Of a DNA stretch of 63,090 bases, positions 9,020 through 17,787 are shown piece by piece (positions within the stretch are counted from its first letter, which is position 1; each line of letters starts with the position of its first letter). This DNA is from a virus, in IMG/VR virus record IMGVR_UViG_3300036398_001095, positions 1 through 63,090 of that record, one strand, 5' to 3'. The notes beneath the pieces were generated by a model. The model did no database searches. It was given only the letters and a program-made list of their open reading frames with translations, and was not told the DNA's origin. Position numbers and translations under genes: made by a program.

Positions 9020-9538
9020 TTACCCCGCGAGATACAGAGCTTTTTCAGCTTTGCGGCGGCGCACCAATCCCGGTAACACTTTGCCGCCACCCATAGTCCA
9101 CATCATAAACGCTTCCGCCGCACCTTCATAGTCGCCGCGATTGTTTTTCATCCTTATCGTAGAACTCTGGTACCGCCCAGGTCCAGCGTTGAAAGCAAAA
9201 CTGACCACAGCGTCGAAGCTTGACTGACGGCCAGCAAGATTAGGAGACATTCTAAGTACACTGCGTTCAAAACGGACGAGATCATCCTCAAAAAGGCGAT
9301 CAATCTCCTCCTGCGTCCAAGTACGATTATCTTGGGCTGCGAGCGGGTAGTCCTTGCGAAGGATGCCGGTATAGCCATCTTTCCTCAATACGGGTAACTT
9401 GATCTGATCTTGGTATAGCACATGGCCGTAGCCAATCGTCCAAATATGAGCAGGGCATAAGTAAGGCTTGAGGCTTTTACCCTCAAATCGGTGCATCAAA
9501 TCAATGCCTGCCTGCCCTGTTTTCACTTCTTGTTCCAA
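9020..9538 (-). CDS. Endolysin, GH24 lysozyme
   Basis: A 172-residue muramidase-type endolysin that cleaves peptidoglycan at lysis. The catalytic signature is near residues 17-35: HRFEGKSLKPYLCPAHIW followed by TIGYGH. The catalytic Glu and Thr are present. The position often held by Asp is Cys, a substitution seen in the E-x8-(D/C)-x5-T form of this family. FNAGPGRYQSSTI and the late WTMGGGKVLPGLVRRRKAE match the GH24 C-terminal half. No signal peptide is seen, so a holin is needed. The gene overlaps the 3TM holin candidate by 16 nt. Confidence 0.88.
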   Translation of the reverse strand: MEQEVKTGQAGIDLMHRFEGKSLKPYLCPAHIWTIGYGHVLYQDQIKLPVLRKDGYTGILRKDYPLAAQDNRTWTQEEIDRLFEDDLVRFERSVLRMSPNLAGRQSSFDAVVSFAFNAGPGRYQSSTIRMKNNRGDYEGAAEAFMMWTMGGGKVLPGLVRRRKAEKALYLAG

Positions 9539-10026
9539 CTTCTAGAACCGAACCAAAATCCAATAATGCCGCCAAGCATTGCCATCTCATCGTCCGAGAA
9601 GATAATCTCAGCAACCTTGATAAGGTCGTCCATGGATTGCACAAGATGGGGGTGCTGCCAAACGTAATACGCAAGCACCGCATTAACGGCGATGAGTTCT
9701 AGGATTAGCAAGTAAGTGACATTAGGACGTACCGTGCCAATGTAATTAACCACCCACCTGCTGGACTTCTCAATGATTTGTTTGTCATGATCCAGCGCGG
9801 CCACGGTCATTTGCGCATCAGTCTGCATGGCAATCTGATCGGTGCGTATCTCTTCCACCCGCTGTTGGGCTATATACCCTTCCTTGGCAAGTGCTATCTC
9901 CCTCTCAGACTGCATCCGTGCAAGCTCAAGCTCATGAGCCTGGTCAGCTTTGTTTTGGAAGTAATCAAGCAGCTTGGGTAGGCCGGAGATTAAGAGTCCA
10001 CCCAGCGTAGATAGTAACGAAAGCAT
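9523..10026 (-). CDS. Holin-family membrane protein (3TM-type)
   Basis: A 167-residue protein with a hydrophobic N-terminus (LLSTLGGLLISGLPKLLDYF), a long charged coiled coil (residues about 25-90), a hydrophobic segment NVTYLLILELIAVNAVLAYYV (split around residues 104-124), and a last hydrophobic stretch MAMLGGIIGFWFGSRSW. This matches the three-helix phage holin family found next to endolysins. It would permeabilise the inner membrane and release the endolysin. Confidence 0.75.
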   Translation of the reverse strand: MLSLLSTLGGLLISGLPKLLDYFQNKADQAHELELARMQSEREIALAKEGYIAQQRVEEIRTDQIAMQTDAQMTVAALDHDKQIIEKSSRWVVNYIGTVRPNVTYLLILELIAVNAVLAYYVWQHPHLVQSMDDLIKVAEIIFSDDEMAMLGGIIGFWFGSRSWNKK

Positions 10027-10028
10027 GA

Positions 10029-10445
10029 CTACCCCTTAGCTGTTACAACGTCTTGGCCTTTCTTAACCGTTACTTTGGAGCCTTCAACGTCAACTTGCAT
10101 AGGCTGCTCGGCTCGGTCCAGCTTATCAAGACGATGGATAAGATCCTTGATAACTTCAAACTCTGGCTTCTCCTGCTTAGGCGCAGTGCCAGCAATACCA
10201 TTTAGCATCTGAATCAGCGCAGTTAGTGATGCGCCAAGAAGACCCATGACGGCAGCAATTTTTTCTCCCTCAAGAAAGAGAGATGCGCCAACACCTACAA
10301 GAACAATTAAGAAGATATAAAGCAGCCCATCTTCGCCAATCGCTTTACCAGCAACTTCCTTGGCAGAATCTTGGGCCTTTAGCTCTTCAAGCCTGATCTT
10401 GGCTTGCGCTTTGAGGACTGCTAGCTCGTGGGTCTTATCATCCAC
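10029..10445 (-). CDS. Two-TM lysis-cluster membrane protein
   Basis: A 138-residue protein with a charged coiled-coil N-terminus (residues 1-35), two hydrophobic helices (LLYIFLIVLVGVGASLFL near 40-58 and IAAVMGLLGASLTALIQML near 63-81) and a polar C-terminus containing a second short coiled coil. It sits directly upstream of the holin and endolysin and has the look of a second holin or antiholin. The role is inferred from topology and position. Confidence 0.55.
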   Translation of the reverse strand: MDDKTHELAVLKAQAKIRLEELKAQDSAKEVAGKAIGEDGLLYIFLIVLVGVGASLFLEGEKIAAVMGLLGASLTALIQMLNGIAGTAPKQEKPEFEVIKDLIHRLDKLDRAEQPMQVDVEGSKVTVKKGQDVVTAKG

Positions 10446-10447
10446 AA

Positions 10448-10600
10448 TCAGGACTCAGCCTTCTGTTCCTCAAGCTGGGCTACAGCCTGTGACTTGATCT
10501 TCTCAAACAGTACTGCGATCTGCTTATAAGGAAGATTCCCCAGCGTATCTAGCACTGTATTGACTTCATCAAGGGTGAGTTCAAGCTTGAGCGGGTTCAT
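10448..10600 (-). CDS. Small conserved phage protein (50 aa)
   Basis: A 50-residue acidic helical protein (MNPLKLELTLDEVNTVLDTL...) preceded by GGAAAGTGA before ATG. It overlaps the 3' end of the upstream gene by 20 nt in another frame and ends 3 nt before the next gene. Similar small proteins beginning with a short strand then a DEVNxxLxxLGxLP helix are common in phage tail/lysis regions. The function is unknown. Confidence 0.7.
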   Translation of the reverse strand: MNPLKLELTLDEVNTVLDTLGNLPYKQIAVLFEKIKSQAVAQLEEQKAES

Positions 10601-10949
10601 TCACTTTCCATGAGGTAGTGGCTTCATCCCAGCTATACATCTGACCATCGGTCGGCATAGCCACCGGCGCTTCCCATTGTGCGTTGGCATTCAGAATCCA
10701 ACTTGCATAAGGCTTTGGTGCCACGAAAGCATCAATGTCAGCCCTGTAGGTATAACCAATCCCGGCGTAGTTCTTTCTGATATTGCCGTTATACGAAGTC
10801 TGCTTCCAGGTGCCACCAAAGAGTCGTTCGCAAAATGCTGCACCGATGTGTTCCTTCTCCACACCGCTGGCATCTGCGGTATCCCGATTGTCAATGACCA
10901 CTACTTGGGTCACAACATTGTTTGCATCAAGCTGGGCATAGTGGGCCAT
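10581..10949 (-). CDS. Conserved tail-region protein
   Basis: A 122-residue protein beginning MAHYAQLDANNVVTQVVVID, with later GTWKQTSYNGNIRKNYAGIG and a C-terminal SWDEATTSWKV tryptophan motif. This arrangement is widespread in tail-fibre regions of aquatic phages, where it may be a small virion or fibre-tip protein. No enzyme motif is seen. It lies between the 2OG oxygenase gene and the lysis genes. Confidence 0.65.
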   Translation of the reverse strand: MAHYAQLDANNVVTQVVVIDNRDTADASGVEKEHIGAAFCERLFGGTWKQTSYNGNIRKNYAGIGYTYRADIDAFVAPKPYASWILNANAQWEAPVAMPTDGQMYSWDEATTSWKVNEPAQA

Positions 10950-10950
10950 G

Positions 10951-11553
10951 CTAAACCTCCAGTTTCAATCCGGTTAAATCCATCTCTTCGCCAACCGTTC
11001 CGGCAGGGAAGGTATTAAATGACAAGCTAACACGAACATCTTCACCTTCCACCGTCGGCACCATGTGCGTCAAACTTGATGGGAAAAGAATCAGCCTGCC
11101 CGTGATTGCTTCAAACCACCATGACTCACTGTTCCAGCTATTCCACTCAGCAGGGGGGAACTTAATCTGGCTGTAGCCGTCACGGTAGAAAAAAATCTTA
11201 TCGTTGGGGTTGGTCTGGATATAAAACACACCAGACACAAATGAATTAGGATGCGCGTGTTTGTGGTGATACTGCCCCGGCTCCGAGTAATTCACCCAAG
11301 ACTGTGTGAGCCTTAGCGTGACATCGTGCTTAGGATTGGTTGTGGCTTTGAAATACTCAGCCACGCAGTCTTCCATCCAGCCGCGCAGGCTCGTCATCAG
11401 CTTATCGCGCAGGACAAAGTTGTTTGCACTTGTGCGGTTGCCCATGTTGGGACGCTGTTCTAACTCCATGAGGAAGAACTTCTCCTCATCAGACAGCGGT
11501 CTACCGAGATCAAAGAACCCAACCGGCTGGGCGAATAGACCGTGCAAATTCAT
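10951..11553 (-). CDS. 2-oxoglutarate/Fe(II)-dependent oxygenase-like protein
   Basis: The ATG at 11553 (ATGA overlap with the upstream gene) gives 200 residues. HKHAHPNSFVSGVFYIQ, then TGRLILFPSSLTHMV, then VRVSLSFNTF match the strand order and metal-binding histidines of the prolyl-4-hydroxylase-like 2OG-Fe(II) oxygenases often found in tail gene clusters. It may hydroxylate a virion protein or a host target. The substrate cannot be told from sequence. The Arg of RVSLSFN is the likely 2-oxoglutarate contact. Confidence 0.75.
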   Translation of the reverse strand: MNLHGLFAQPVGFFDLGRPLSDEEKFFLMELEQRPNMGNRTSANNFVLRDKLMTSLRGWMEDCVAEYFKATTNPKHDVTLRLTQSWVNYSEPGQYHHKHAHPNSFVSGVFYIQTNPNDKIFFYRDGYSQIKFPPAEWNSWNSESWWFEAITGRLILFPSSLTHMVPTVEGEDVRVSLSFNTFPAGTVGEEMDLTGLKLEV

Positions 11554-11801
11554 GCCGCCGCCTTGTTGATCATGTCTGTCCAAGCGTTATGCTCTTTGAT
11601 CTGCTCTTCGGTGTAGATCGTGTTGATGGAATCCTCAAAAGCTTTGATCTTTTCCATCGTGTCTTGCACTTCCTGCCATGTCGGGCAAGGACGTGGATCA
11701 TCCCAGCGTGTGAAATGAGAGTTACTGATTTCCCACTTGGCACCGGGACGAAGCAGTGCCATTGCTGTATCTACACCGTAGAGTCTGTATGTTTTGGTCA
11801 T
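11550..11801 (-). CDS. Small tail-fibre assembly-like protein
   Basis: An 83-residue protein: beta N-terminus (KTYRLYGVDTAMALLRPGAKW), then DDPRPCPTWQEVQDTMEKIKAFEDSINTIY, a helix-rich half. Proteins with the P(C)PTWxEVxxTxxKIKxFEDSINT pattern occur directly downstream of tail-fibre genes in many phages and may be fibre chaperones. It is translationally coupled to the oxygenase. Confidence 0.6.
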   Translation of the reverse strand: MTKTYRLYGVDTAMALLRPGAKWEISNSHFTRWDDPRPCPTWQEVQDTMEKIKAFEDSINTIYTEEQIKEHNAWTDMINKAAA

Positions 11802-11805
11802 AGGA

Positions 11806-13503
11806 TTATGAGTAGTTAGTTTTTAGGATGACGATACCAGAGCCACCAGCGCCGCCGTTACCATTACTACCGCCACCACCGCCACCACCAGTGTTGGCAG
11901 TACCTGCTGTGCCTGCGCCGCCGTTGTACGATGCGCTTGCTCCACCACCACCAGACCCCCCAGCGGCTGAACTTGAAGTAGTTGAATGGGGGCCGCCACC
12001 GCCACCTCCAGCATAGGTTACCGATGAACCAGAAATTGAAGATGCCGTACCGTTACCACCCGTTCTTACGTTGGCGCTTCCTCCTGCACCACCGACCGCA
12101 CTAGCGCCACCGCCACCGCCACCTCCATAAAACGGAGCAGTAGCATTATTGGCTCCACCAGCAAAACCCTGACCAGACGTTCCGCTTGAACCTATAACAG
12201 ATGTCCCGCCAGAACCACCGCCACCACCTGAGCCAAATGGTGAGCCAGACGTTGGTCCGGGTTGATCTGAACCAGCTCCACCACCGCCACCACCATATGA
12301 CGTTATTGAAGAAAATACCGAGTTACCTCCGCGACCAGCATTGTTAAGAGAACTAGCTCCTGTACCACCAGTTCCGCCGCCACCTACAGTAATTACATAA
12401 GCGTCGCCTGCGCTAACAGAAAGTCCAGTTCCTGTACGGTATCCCCCCGCACCTCCACCGCCACCGCCTTGATTAGTGTCACCAACACCACCCCCACCAC
12501 CACCAGCAACGACCAAGTAATCCACCGAAGTCACACCAGCAGGACAAACCCACACGGTACTGCTTGTGAATGTAAGAATGCCAACTGTTTGGGTAGATGG
12601 GTTTATGGTGTAACGAAGAATGACAATACCGGAGCCGCCTGAACCGCCTGCTCCAGCAGTTGGTGATGTACTACCCCCACCGCCTCCGCCTCCGCCTAAA
12701 TTTGCAGCACCATTTTGCGCGGCAGTTGATGAATTAGACCCATTTCCACCGCCACCTGAACCGCCTGCTCCAGCAGTTCCAGAAGGAGCATTAAAAGTGC
12801 CACCACCTCCACCACCAGCATAGGTTACGCTTGATCCGCTAATAGTAGATGTATTCCCATCCCCACCTTTACCTCCCGCACTTCCTGTTCCGTTAGCACC
12901 AGCTTGACTGGCCCCACCACCTGCACCACCTCCAAAATAAGGACCAGAAAGGGTACCGTTACCGCCAGCATATCCCTGAACGGATGGGCCCGGAATTGAT
13001 GGTGTATTACCAGCCCCACCTGTCCCAGATCCAGTACCTCCGCCTCCAGACCCTCCGGCTACACCATTTCTGCTTGCGTTTGCGTCCCGTCCGTTACCGC
13101 CTCCTGCGGATACAACCCCCGGTGAGGCAAAAGGTGAGGGCGAAGAACCTCCAACAATAGACGAATTACCGCCTGCCGTGACACTCGCATCAAGTGCCGC
13201 TCCTGTCCCGCCACTTCCTACGGTAATCGTATAAGCAACTCCAGCCGAAACAGTTTGAGCAGAACCTATTCTAAAACCTCCGGCGCCACCACCTGACCCG
13301 CCATTTCCGCCAGCCCCACCGCCACCAGCGACAATTAAGTAATCCACAGCCGTGACACCTGTGGGGCAAGTCCATGTCGTGGATGACGTGAAAATCTCTA
13401 CAACCGTAACCGGCCCAGGCCAGTTATTGCCCATCCGAGCAACAAACTGATCCCTCAGCGACCAGATACCCGTCGCGTTATAGTTAGATGGAAATTGAGC
13501 CAT
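11806..13503 (-). CDS. Glycine-rich tail fibre protein with internal duplication
   Basis: A 565-residue protein. After a 30-residue N-terminus there are two homologous halves, each beginning with an aromatic strand and VDYL(I/V)VAGGGG (about residues 50 and 325), running through long polyglycine blocks, and ending GGSGIVIL. Polyglycine helix-bundle receptor-binding tips of this type occur in tail fibres, including adhesins of T-even phages. The duplicated halves suggest recent expansion and possible recombinational diversification. It is probably host-recognition related. Confidence 0.75.
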   Translation of the reverse strand: MAQFPSNYNATGIWSLRDQFVARMGNNWPGPVTVVEIFTSSTTWTCPTGVTAVDYLIVAGGGGAGGNGGSGGGAGGFRIGSAQTVSAGVAYTITVGSGGTGAALDASVTAGGNSSIVGGSSPSPFASPGVVSAGGGNGRDANASRNGVAGGSGGGGTGSGTGGAGNTPSIPGPSVQGYAGGNGTLSGPYFGGGAGGGASQAGANGTGSAGGKGGDGNTSTISGSSVTYAGGGGGGTFNAPSGTAGAGGSGGGGNGSNSSTAAQNGAANLGGGGGGGGSTSPTAGAGGSGGSGIVILRYTINPSTQTVGILTFTSSTVWVCPAGVTSVDYLVVAGGGGGGVGDTNQGGGGGGAGGYRTGTGLSVSAGDAYVITVGGGGTGGTGASSLNNAGRGGNSVFSSITSYGGGGGGAGSDQPGPTSGSPFGSGGGGGSGGTSVIGSSGTSGQGFAGGANNATAPFYGGGGGGGASAVGGAGGSANVRTGGNGTASSISGSSVTYAGGGGGGPHSTTSSSAAGGSGGGGASASYNGGAGTAGTANTGGGGGGGSNGNGGAGGSGIVILKTNYS

Positions 13504-13513
13504 GATCTATGCC

Positions 13514-13897
13514 TCAAGAAATCGTCGTGTAAGAACAGGTGTAAGTCAGTTTAGATGCCGTGGAGCTTGTTACCCATAAGGTTGATGCCTCGCCCGTCAC
13601 GCTTGTATCCAGTAAGTACAACGAAGTTCCCGTGGTAATCACCTCAACCGTGCCGCCAACTGGAACCGTCACCGATGTAATGATAGACCGATAAGTCGTT
13701 CCATCCGCCAGCCTCAACTCTACCGTGGCACTGTAAGGCGATGCCGTGTCTATGTTAGACACTAACAATGAATTGACCTTATGCGTTGCCCCTGTCGCAG
13801 GTGCCGTCACCAAAGCATTTCGTGAGGTATCAGCAGGGGTAATAGACACCGTATGCGGTACGATGCTCGTTACAGAAACTATATTTGGGGCCGCCAT
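13514..13897 (-). CDS. Small structural protein next to fibre genes
   Basis: A 127-residue, Thr/Val/Ser-rich beta protein (VSVTSIVPHTVSITPADTSR...). The segment KVNSLLVSNIDTASPYSATVELRLADG resembles small trimeric virion-associated or fibre-connector proteins of phages. It lies between the two large fibre genes with short spacers. No catalytic motif is visible. Confidence 0.6.
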   Translation of the reverse strand: MAAPNIVSVTSIVPHTVSITPADTSRNALVTAPATGATHKVNSLLVSNIDTASPYSATVELRLADGTTYRSIITSVTVPVGGTVEVITTGTSLYLLDTSVTGEASTLWVTSSTASKLTYTCSYTTIS

Positions 13898-13898
13898 A

Positions 13899-16298
13899 TT
13901 AACCTCCGAAAACTAAAGCCATAGCTATAGCAAAACCTGTTGTAGAAAGAGTTCCAGACGTTGGCAACGTCACGTTCGTTGCACCAGTTGACGTTAAGGT
14001 AATACTGTTTGCACCCGATGTCGCCAAGGTAGAACCGTTAGCCAGTGTTAGCGTGGCGCTTGTTGCCGGTGCTGTGATAGCAACCTTGTTAACACTTGTT
14101 GCCGTTGCTACACCAAGTGTTGGTGTCACTAGCGTGGGGCTGGTAGCAAATACCAGAGAACCTGACCCGGTTTCATCCGTGACTGCCGCTGCAAGGTTAG
14201 CCGATGATGGCGTACCCAAGAAGGTCAGAATACCCGCCGCCGTGGACGTTGTACTTGGTGCAACCCCTGCGCCACCACCAATCACAATTGCATTAGCAGC
14301 CAACGCACCAGAGCTTGCCCAAGTTGTACCGCTTGAGAAGTATGGAATACCACCTGACGTACCAGCAATCGTAAATGCCGGTGTGGTCGTCGCTGTAGCT
14401 ACAGAAACAATACCGCCCGTCCAGCTAACGCTAGTAACCGTTCCCGATCCACCGCCACCCGATGCAGCAATAGTGATGCCGCCAGAGGAGTTAGTAACCG
14501 TGATACCCGAACCAGCAGTCAACGTAGCAAGACTAAAACCCGATCCATTACCAATCAGTAACTGACCATTCGTTGGTGTGGCCGTATTGCCTGTACCACC
14601 GTTACCCGTGGGCAGCGTACCTGTAACCTGAGAGGCTAGGTTGATATTGCTGATCGTATTGTTAGCACCATTGATGGTCTTGTTGGTCAGGGTTTCTGCC
14701 CCTGCCAGCGTCGCTAACGTGCCTGTCGTTGGTAAGGTAACCGATGTATTGCCGTTTAAGGTCAACCCAAGACTGTAGTTACCTGTGAAGGTAATCGTAT
14801 TCAGTGCATTGTTAGATACACCCGTACCGCCATTCGCAGGACTTAAATTACCCGCAACCGTTACTGCACCACCTGTTGCCGTGCTTGGCGTTAGACCTGT
14901 CGTACCAAATGAGATCGTTGCTACGGTATTACTTGTGGTTGCCAAGGTTCCCGATGTGGGAAGCGTGACGTTTGTGGCACCCGTGGAAGTCAACGTGATG
15001 CTATTAGCACCAGAGGTTGCAAGCGTAGATCCATTTGCAAGTGTCAGCGTACCCGTGGTCGTGGATACCGTTAGACCATTCAAACTTGTTGCTGTAGCTA
15101 CACCAAGAACAGGTGTGGTAAGCGTAGGTGATGTTGCCCTAACGACATTCCCCGTACCGGTATTCGCTGTCCAAGTCGGCGCTGTTCCTGTGGAAGTCAG
15201 AACATAGTTAGACGTACCGATGGATAAGAAGCTTGTCGCACCTGATGCTGTCTGATAAGGAACCGATCCCGCTGCACCACCTGCAAGATTCGTAGCCGTC
15301 CCAACCGTCACACCTGATGCAGCACTCCACTGCGGTGCTGTTCCTGAAGACGTAAGGATGGTCGTGCCTAAACCAATCGCAAGCTTGGTAAACGCTGTAC
15401 CCGTGGCGTAGTAAATTAAATCACCAGCGGTGTAACTAGACTGACCTGTGCCACCCTGATCCGTGGCTAGCGTACCTGTAGAGGTAAGTGCCTTAGACCC
15501 ATCCGTAAAGACTGCTTTACTTGCCGTGGCCGAAGATAAAATCGGTGCCGAACTAAAGGTCTGTATGCCCGTAAATGTCTGAGCCGCATCCGTCCGTGCA
15601 ATCGTTGCACTGGTCCCCGGAAAGGTCATCGTGGTGCTATCAGTACCTGCTAGCGTCAGGCTATTACTAGCCGTAAGTGTCTTGCCATCAGCAATGGTCA
15701 GTGTTGCACTAGATGCTGGAGCAGTGATCGTAACTTTGTTGTAAGCCCCGGCTGTGATGTCACCCGTGGTATCAGCGACAAATGCTGCCGAGTTCTGAAT
15801 AACTTTACCCGTCAGACCGTCAAATCTTGCAATTGCGTTATCAGTAGAAGACGCAGGCCCATCTACATCACCCGAAGCAATCTCTTTGAAATCACCGGCA
15901 TTCGTGTCCCAGGCTACCCAAGTCTGTTTACCCGGAGCAACCGAAATACCTGTCGTAGGCCCAGTGCTTCCCCGGATCGTGACATTGAACCCACCAGAGG
16001 TGTTGTTCATCACAATGTAGGCTTTACTGCTATTGGGTACGTTTATGTAGCGTAGTTGCGACCTGGAACCGGTACAGTTCAGGATCATGTACTGGGCTGA
16101 CGTAGACCCAATATTTGTTGCTGCATTCGTGCCTTGAGTATTTACCAGCGTTACATCAGCATCTGTACTTAATGTCTGTGTACCTGCAATTGCAATATCA
16201 AGATAAGCCGTTAGGCCACGATTGACCGCATCACCCCAAGTTCCCGATTCGGTTCCTTGGACTGGGGTAATTAAATCTAATAGACTTGTATAAGGCAT
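13899..16298 (-). CDS. Long Thr/Ser/Gly-rich tail fibre
   Basis: A 799-residue protein. The N-terminus has LDLITPVQGTESGTWGDAVN, a common start of phage tail fibres that joins the virion. The rest is a repetitive Thr/Ser/Ala/Gly beta structure in which the phrase LANGSTLATSGANSITLTST occurs near residue 420 and again near the C-terminus, and GTGQSSYTAGDLIYY-type linkers separate modules. It likely forms a trimeric fibre. The near-identical repeats could recombine. Confidence 0.75.
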   Translation of the reverse strand: MPYTSLLDLITPVQGTESGTWGDAVNRGLTAYLDIAIAGTQTLSTDADVTLVNTQGTNAATNIGSTSAQYMILNCTGSRSQLRYINVPNSSKAYIVMNNTSGGFNVTIRGSTGPTTGISVAPGKQTWVAWDTNAGDFKEIASGDVDGPASSTDNAIARFDGLTGKVIQNSAAFVADTTGDITAGAYNKVTITAPASSATLTIADGKTLTASNSLTLAGTDSTTMTFPGTSATIARTDAAQTFTGIQTFSSAPILSSATASKAVFTDGSKALTSTGTLATDQGGTGQSSYTAGDLIYYATGTAFTKLAIGLGTTILTSSGTAPQWSAASGVTVGTATNLAGGAAGSVPYQTASGATSFLSIGTSNYVLTSTGTAPTWTANTGTGNVVRATSPTLTTPVLGVATATSLNGLTVSTTTGTLTLANGSTLATSGANSITLTSTGATNVTLPTSGTLATTSNTVATISFGTTGLTPSTATGGAVTVAGNLSPANGGTGVSNNALNTITFTGNYSLGLTLNGNTSVTLPTTGTLATLAGAETLTNKTINGANNTISNINLASQVTGTLPTGNGGTGNTATPTNGQLLIGNGSGFSLATLTAGSGITVTNSSGGITIAASGGGGSGTVTSVSWTGGIVSVATATTTPAFTIAGTSGGIPYFSSGTTWASSGALAANAIVIGGGAGVAPSTTSTAAGILTFLGTPSSANLAAAVTDETGSGSLVFATSPTLVTPTLGVATATSVNKVAITAPATSATLTLANGSTLATSGANSITLTSTGATNVTLPTSGTLSTTGFAIAMALVFGG

Positions 16299-16307
16299 AA
16301 CTATTCC

Positions 16308-16784
16308 TTACGTCGTTATCTGCGACCAACCGGCGTTTTGTGTTGTATTGATCTGCTCCCAGAACAATACAGCAGAGATGCTATCAGCACCAGATGCGTT
16401 TTCAAGTACAGATAGCTGCATTTCCACGTTGATTGAAACAAGGTCATTACCAGCCGCATTCTCAAGCACAGAACTAATAAAGCTTGCTGAACCTGAAATG
16501 CTGTCTGCACCCGCAGATGTTTCAATAATCGTTCCACCAAAATCAGCAACCCCTGCAATTGTATCTGCACCACTAGCTGCTTCAATAATATCGGTGGCAA
16601 AGTATGGGTTGCCTGCCATGAGGTCATTGCCCGATGCGGCTTCAAGAATAGATGCTGGATATTCAACCCCCGGCACAGCAACTGTGTCGTTTCCTGAAGC
16701 CAGTTCAAGAACAGAACGATCATAAGCTGACCTGCCCCAAGGCCCAAATCCCCATGCACCTGATCCCCAGCCGCCTTCACTCAT
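16308..16784 (-). CDS. Repeat-containing tail-region protein
   Basis: A 158-residue protein starting SEGGWGSGAWGFGPWGRSAY and then a tandem motif of about 22 residues of the form (I/V)LE(A/N)ASG(A/N)D(L/T/S)(V/I/M), repeated about six times. The periodic acidic Gly-Asp repeat suggests a beta-solenoid or linker. It is coupled to the upstream gene by ATGA. The function is unknown. Confidence 0.6.
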   Translation of the reverse strand: MSEGGWGSGAWGFGPWGRSAYDRSVLELASGNDTVAVPGVEYPASILEAASGNDLMAGNPYFATDIIEAASGADTIAGVADFGGTIIETSAGADSISGSASFISSVLENAAGNDLVSINVEMQLSVLENASGADSISAVLFWEQINTTQNAGWSQITT

Positions 16785-17362
16785 GTTGCCGTGAGTCGGA
16801 ACTCATAAGTAACTGAGATCACATCCCCGGATACCACAGACCGATCTCCGGGTGATTGGAAGTCTGCGGCACTGAATAACGTACCCGTCGTTCCTAAGAT
16901 CGTACTATTACTTGTCAGAAAGGCACCACCCACCGTTGCGGTTGCGTCAATATTAAACACAGCCTTATTAGACGTGTTCGTTACTACCGAAGGATTGGCG
17001 TTTGTTGATGCGGCAAAAGTTGCCGCTGGTCTGGTTGCATTGCTGTAGCAATCAATCTCTGTCCAGCCAGAGTGGGAAGACATCGTATCCGAAGCAGCCG
17101 GTGTGTTACTTGCAGCAGCACCGTATAAGCCCACATACCAAGTTGTGATCTGCGCTGTTGAGTTTGCCAGTGCCGTGCCAGCCATGTACTGAAGACCGAC
17201 GTTGACCACCAAGTTATCACCCTCAGCAGTCCACTTGAGGTTGCCATCTTTGTCATGGCACTCTGCATAGTACCTACCGCAGGCCACAGCCGATTCACCC
17301 CAAGATGTTTTAGCGGCTAACCCGCTAGAAACTTGATCACCCGCTTTTGCTTTTTCCATCAT
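16781..17362 (-). CDS. Phage tail structural protein, beta-rich
   Basis: A 193-residue protein. WYVGLYGAAASNTPAASDTM, then CYSNATRPAATFAAS, then VISVTYEFRLTAT are typical of a widely distributed phage beta-sandwich protein encoded next to fibre genes (YxGLxG...A(S/G)DT). It is probably a virion decoration or fibre-connector protein. It has ATGA overlap on both sides. Confidence 0.6.
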   Translation of the reverse strand: MMEKAKAGDQVSSGLAAKTSWGESAVACGRYYAECHDKDGNLKWTAEGDNLVVNVGLQYMAGTALANSTAQITTWYVGLYGAAASNTPAASDTMSSHSGWTEIDCYSNATRPAATFAASTNANPSVVTNTSNKAVFNIDATATVGGAFLTSNSTILGTTGTLFSAADFQSPGDRSVVSGDVISVTYEFRLTAT

Positions 17363-17787
17363 GCAATCCTTAAAACGGCGTTGGTAGCATCATTAACCGG
17401 GAATGTAATCACCAAGTCCTGTGCGGTTTTAGTGATATTAACCCCGAAGTTTAATACTGCAACGGAACGATTTCCATTAGTTGAGTTGTAAATAAGCGCC
17501 CCATTGGTCGTTAACGTGACGTTTGTGAATGTCGCATTTTGGAAAGACCAATAAGAAGTAGTTCCTTGAAAGCTTGGCGTGATGTTTGTGAGGATAATTC
17601 CTCCAGCGGAATAATTGGTTCCACTGACTTCACCTGCCGTCGTGTAAGCAGTCGTTGAGGCACCGAGATCCGCGTTGGCGGTGTATAGGGCCAGCTTAAA
17701 GACATCGCCCGTTCCCGTGGTGAAGTTATGAAGACCCTGCGCCACTTCAACCTTGAAGCTTGTCGTCAGGGTTTGAATGATCGCCAT
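17359..17787 (-). CDS. Phage structural protein, beta-rich
   Basis: A 142-residue protein: KLALYTANADLGASTTAYTT, then GTNYSAGGIILTNITPSFQG, then VAVLNFGVNITKTAQDLVIT. The spacing of these short strands resembles small phage head-tail or fibre-associated beta proteins. It overlaps the next gene by 4 nt and the upstream gene by 1 nt, so it belongs to the adaptor/fibre operon. The role is inferred. Confidence 0.6.
   Translation of the reverse strand: MAIIQTLTTSFKVEVAQGLHNFTTGTGDVFKLALYTANADLGASTTAYTTAGEVSGTNYSAGGIILTNITPSFQGTTSYWSFQNATFTNVTLTTNGALIYNSTNGNRSVAVLNFGVNITKTAQDLVITFPVNDATNAVLRIA

Noticed and set aside
12620-12823. Proline-rich plus-strand frame over the glycine-rich fibre gene
   Set aside because: Polyglycine codons read backwards as polyproline; a shadow only.
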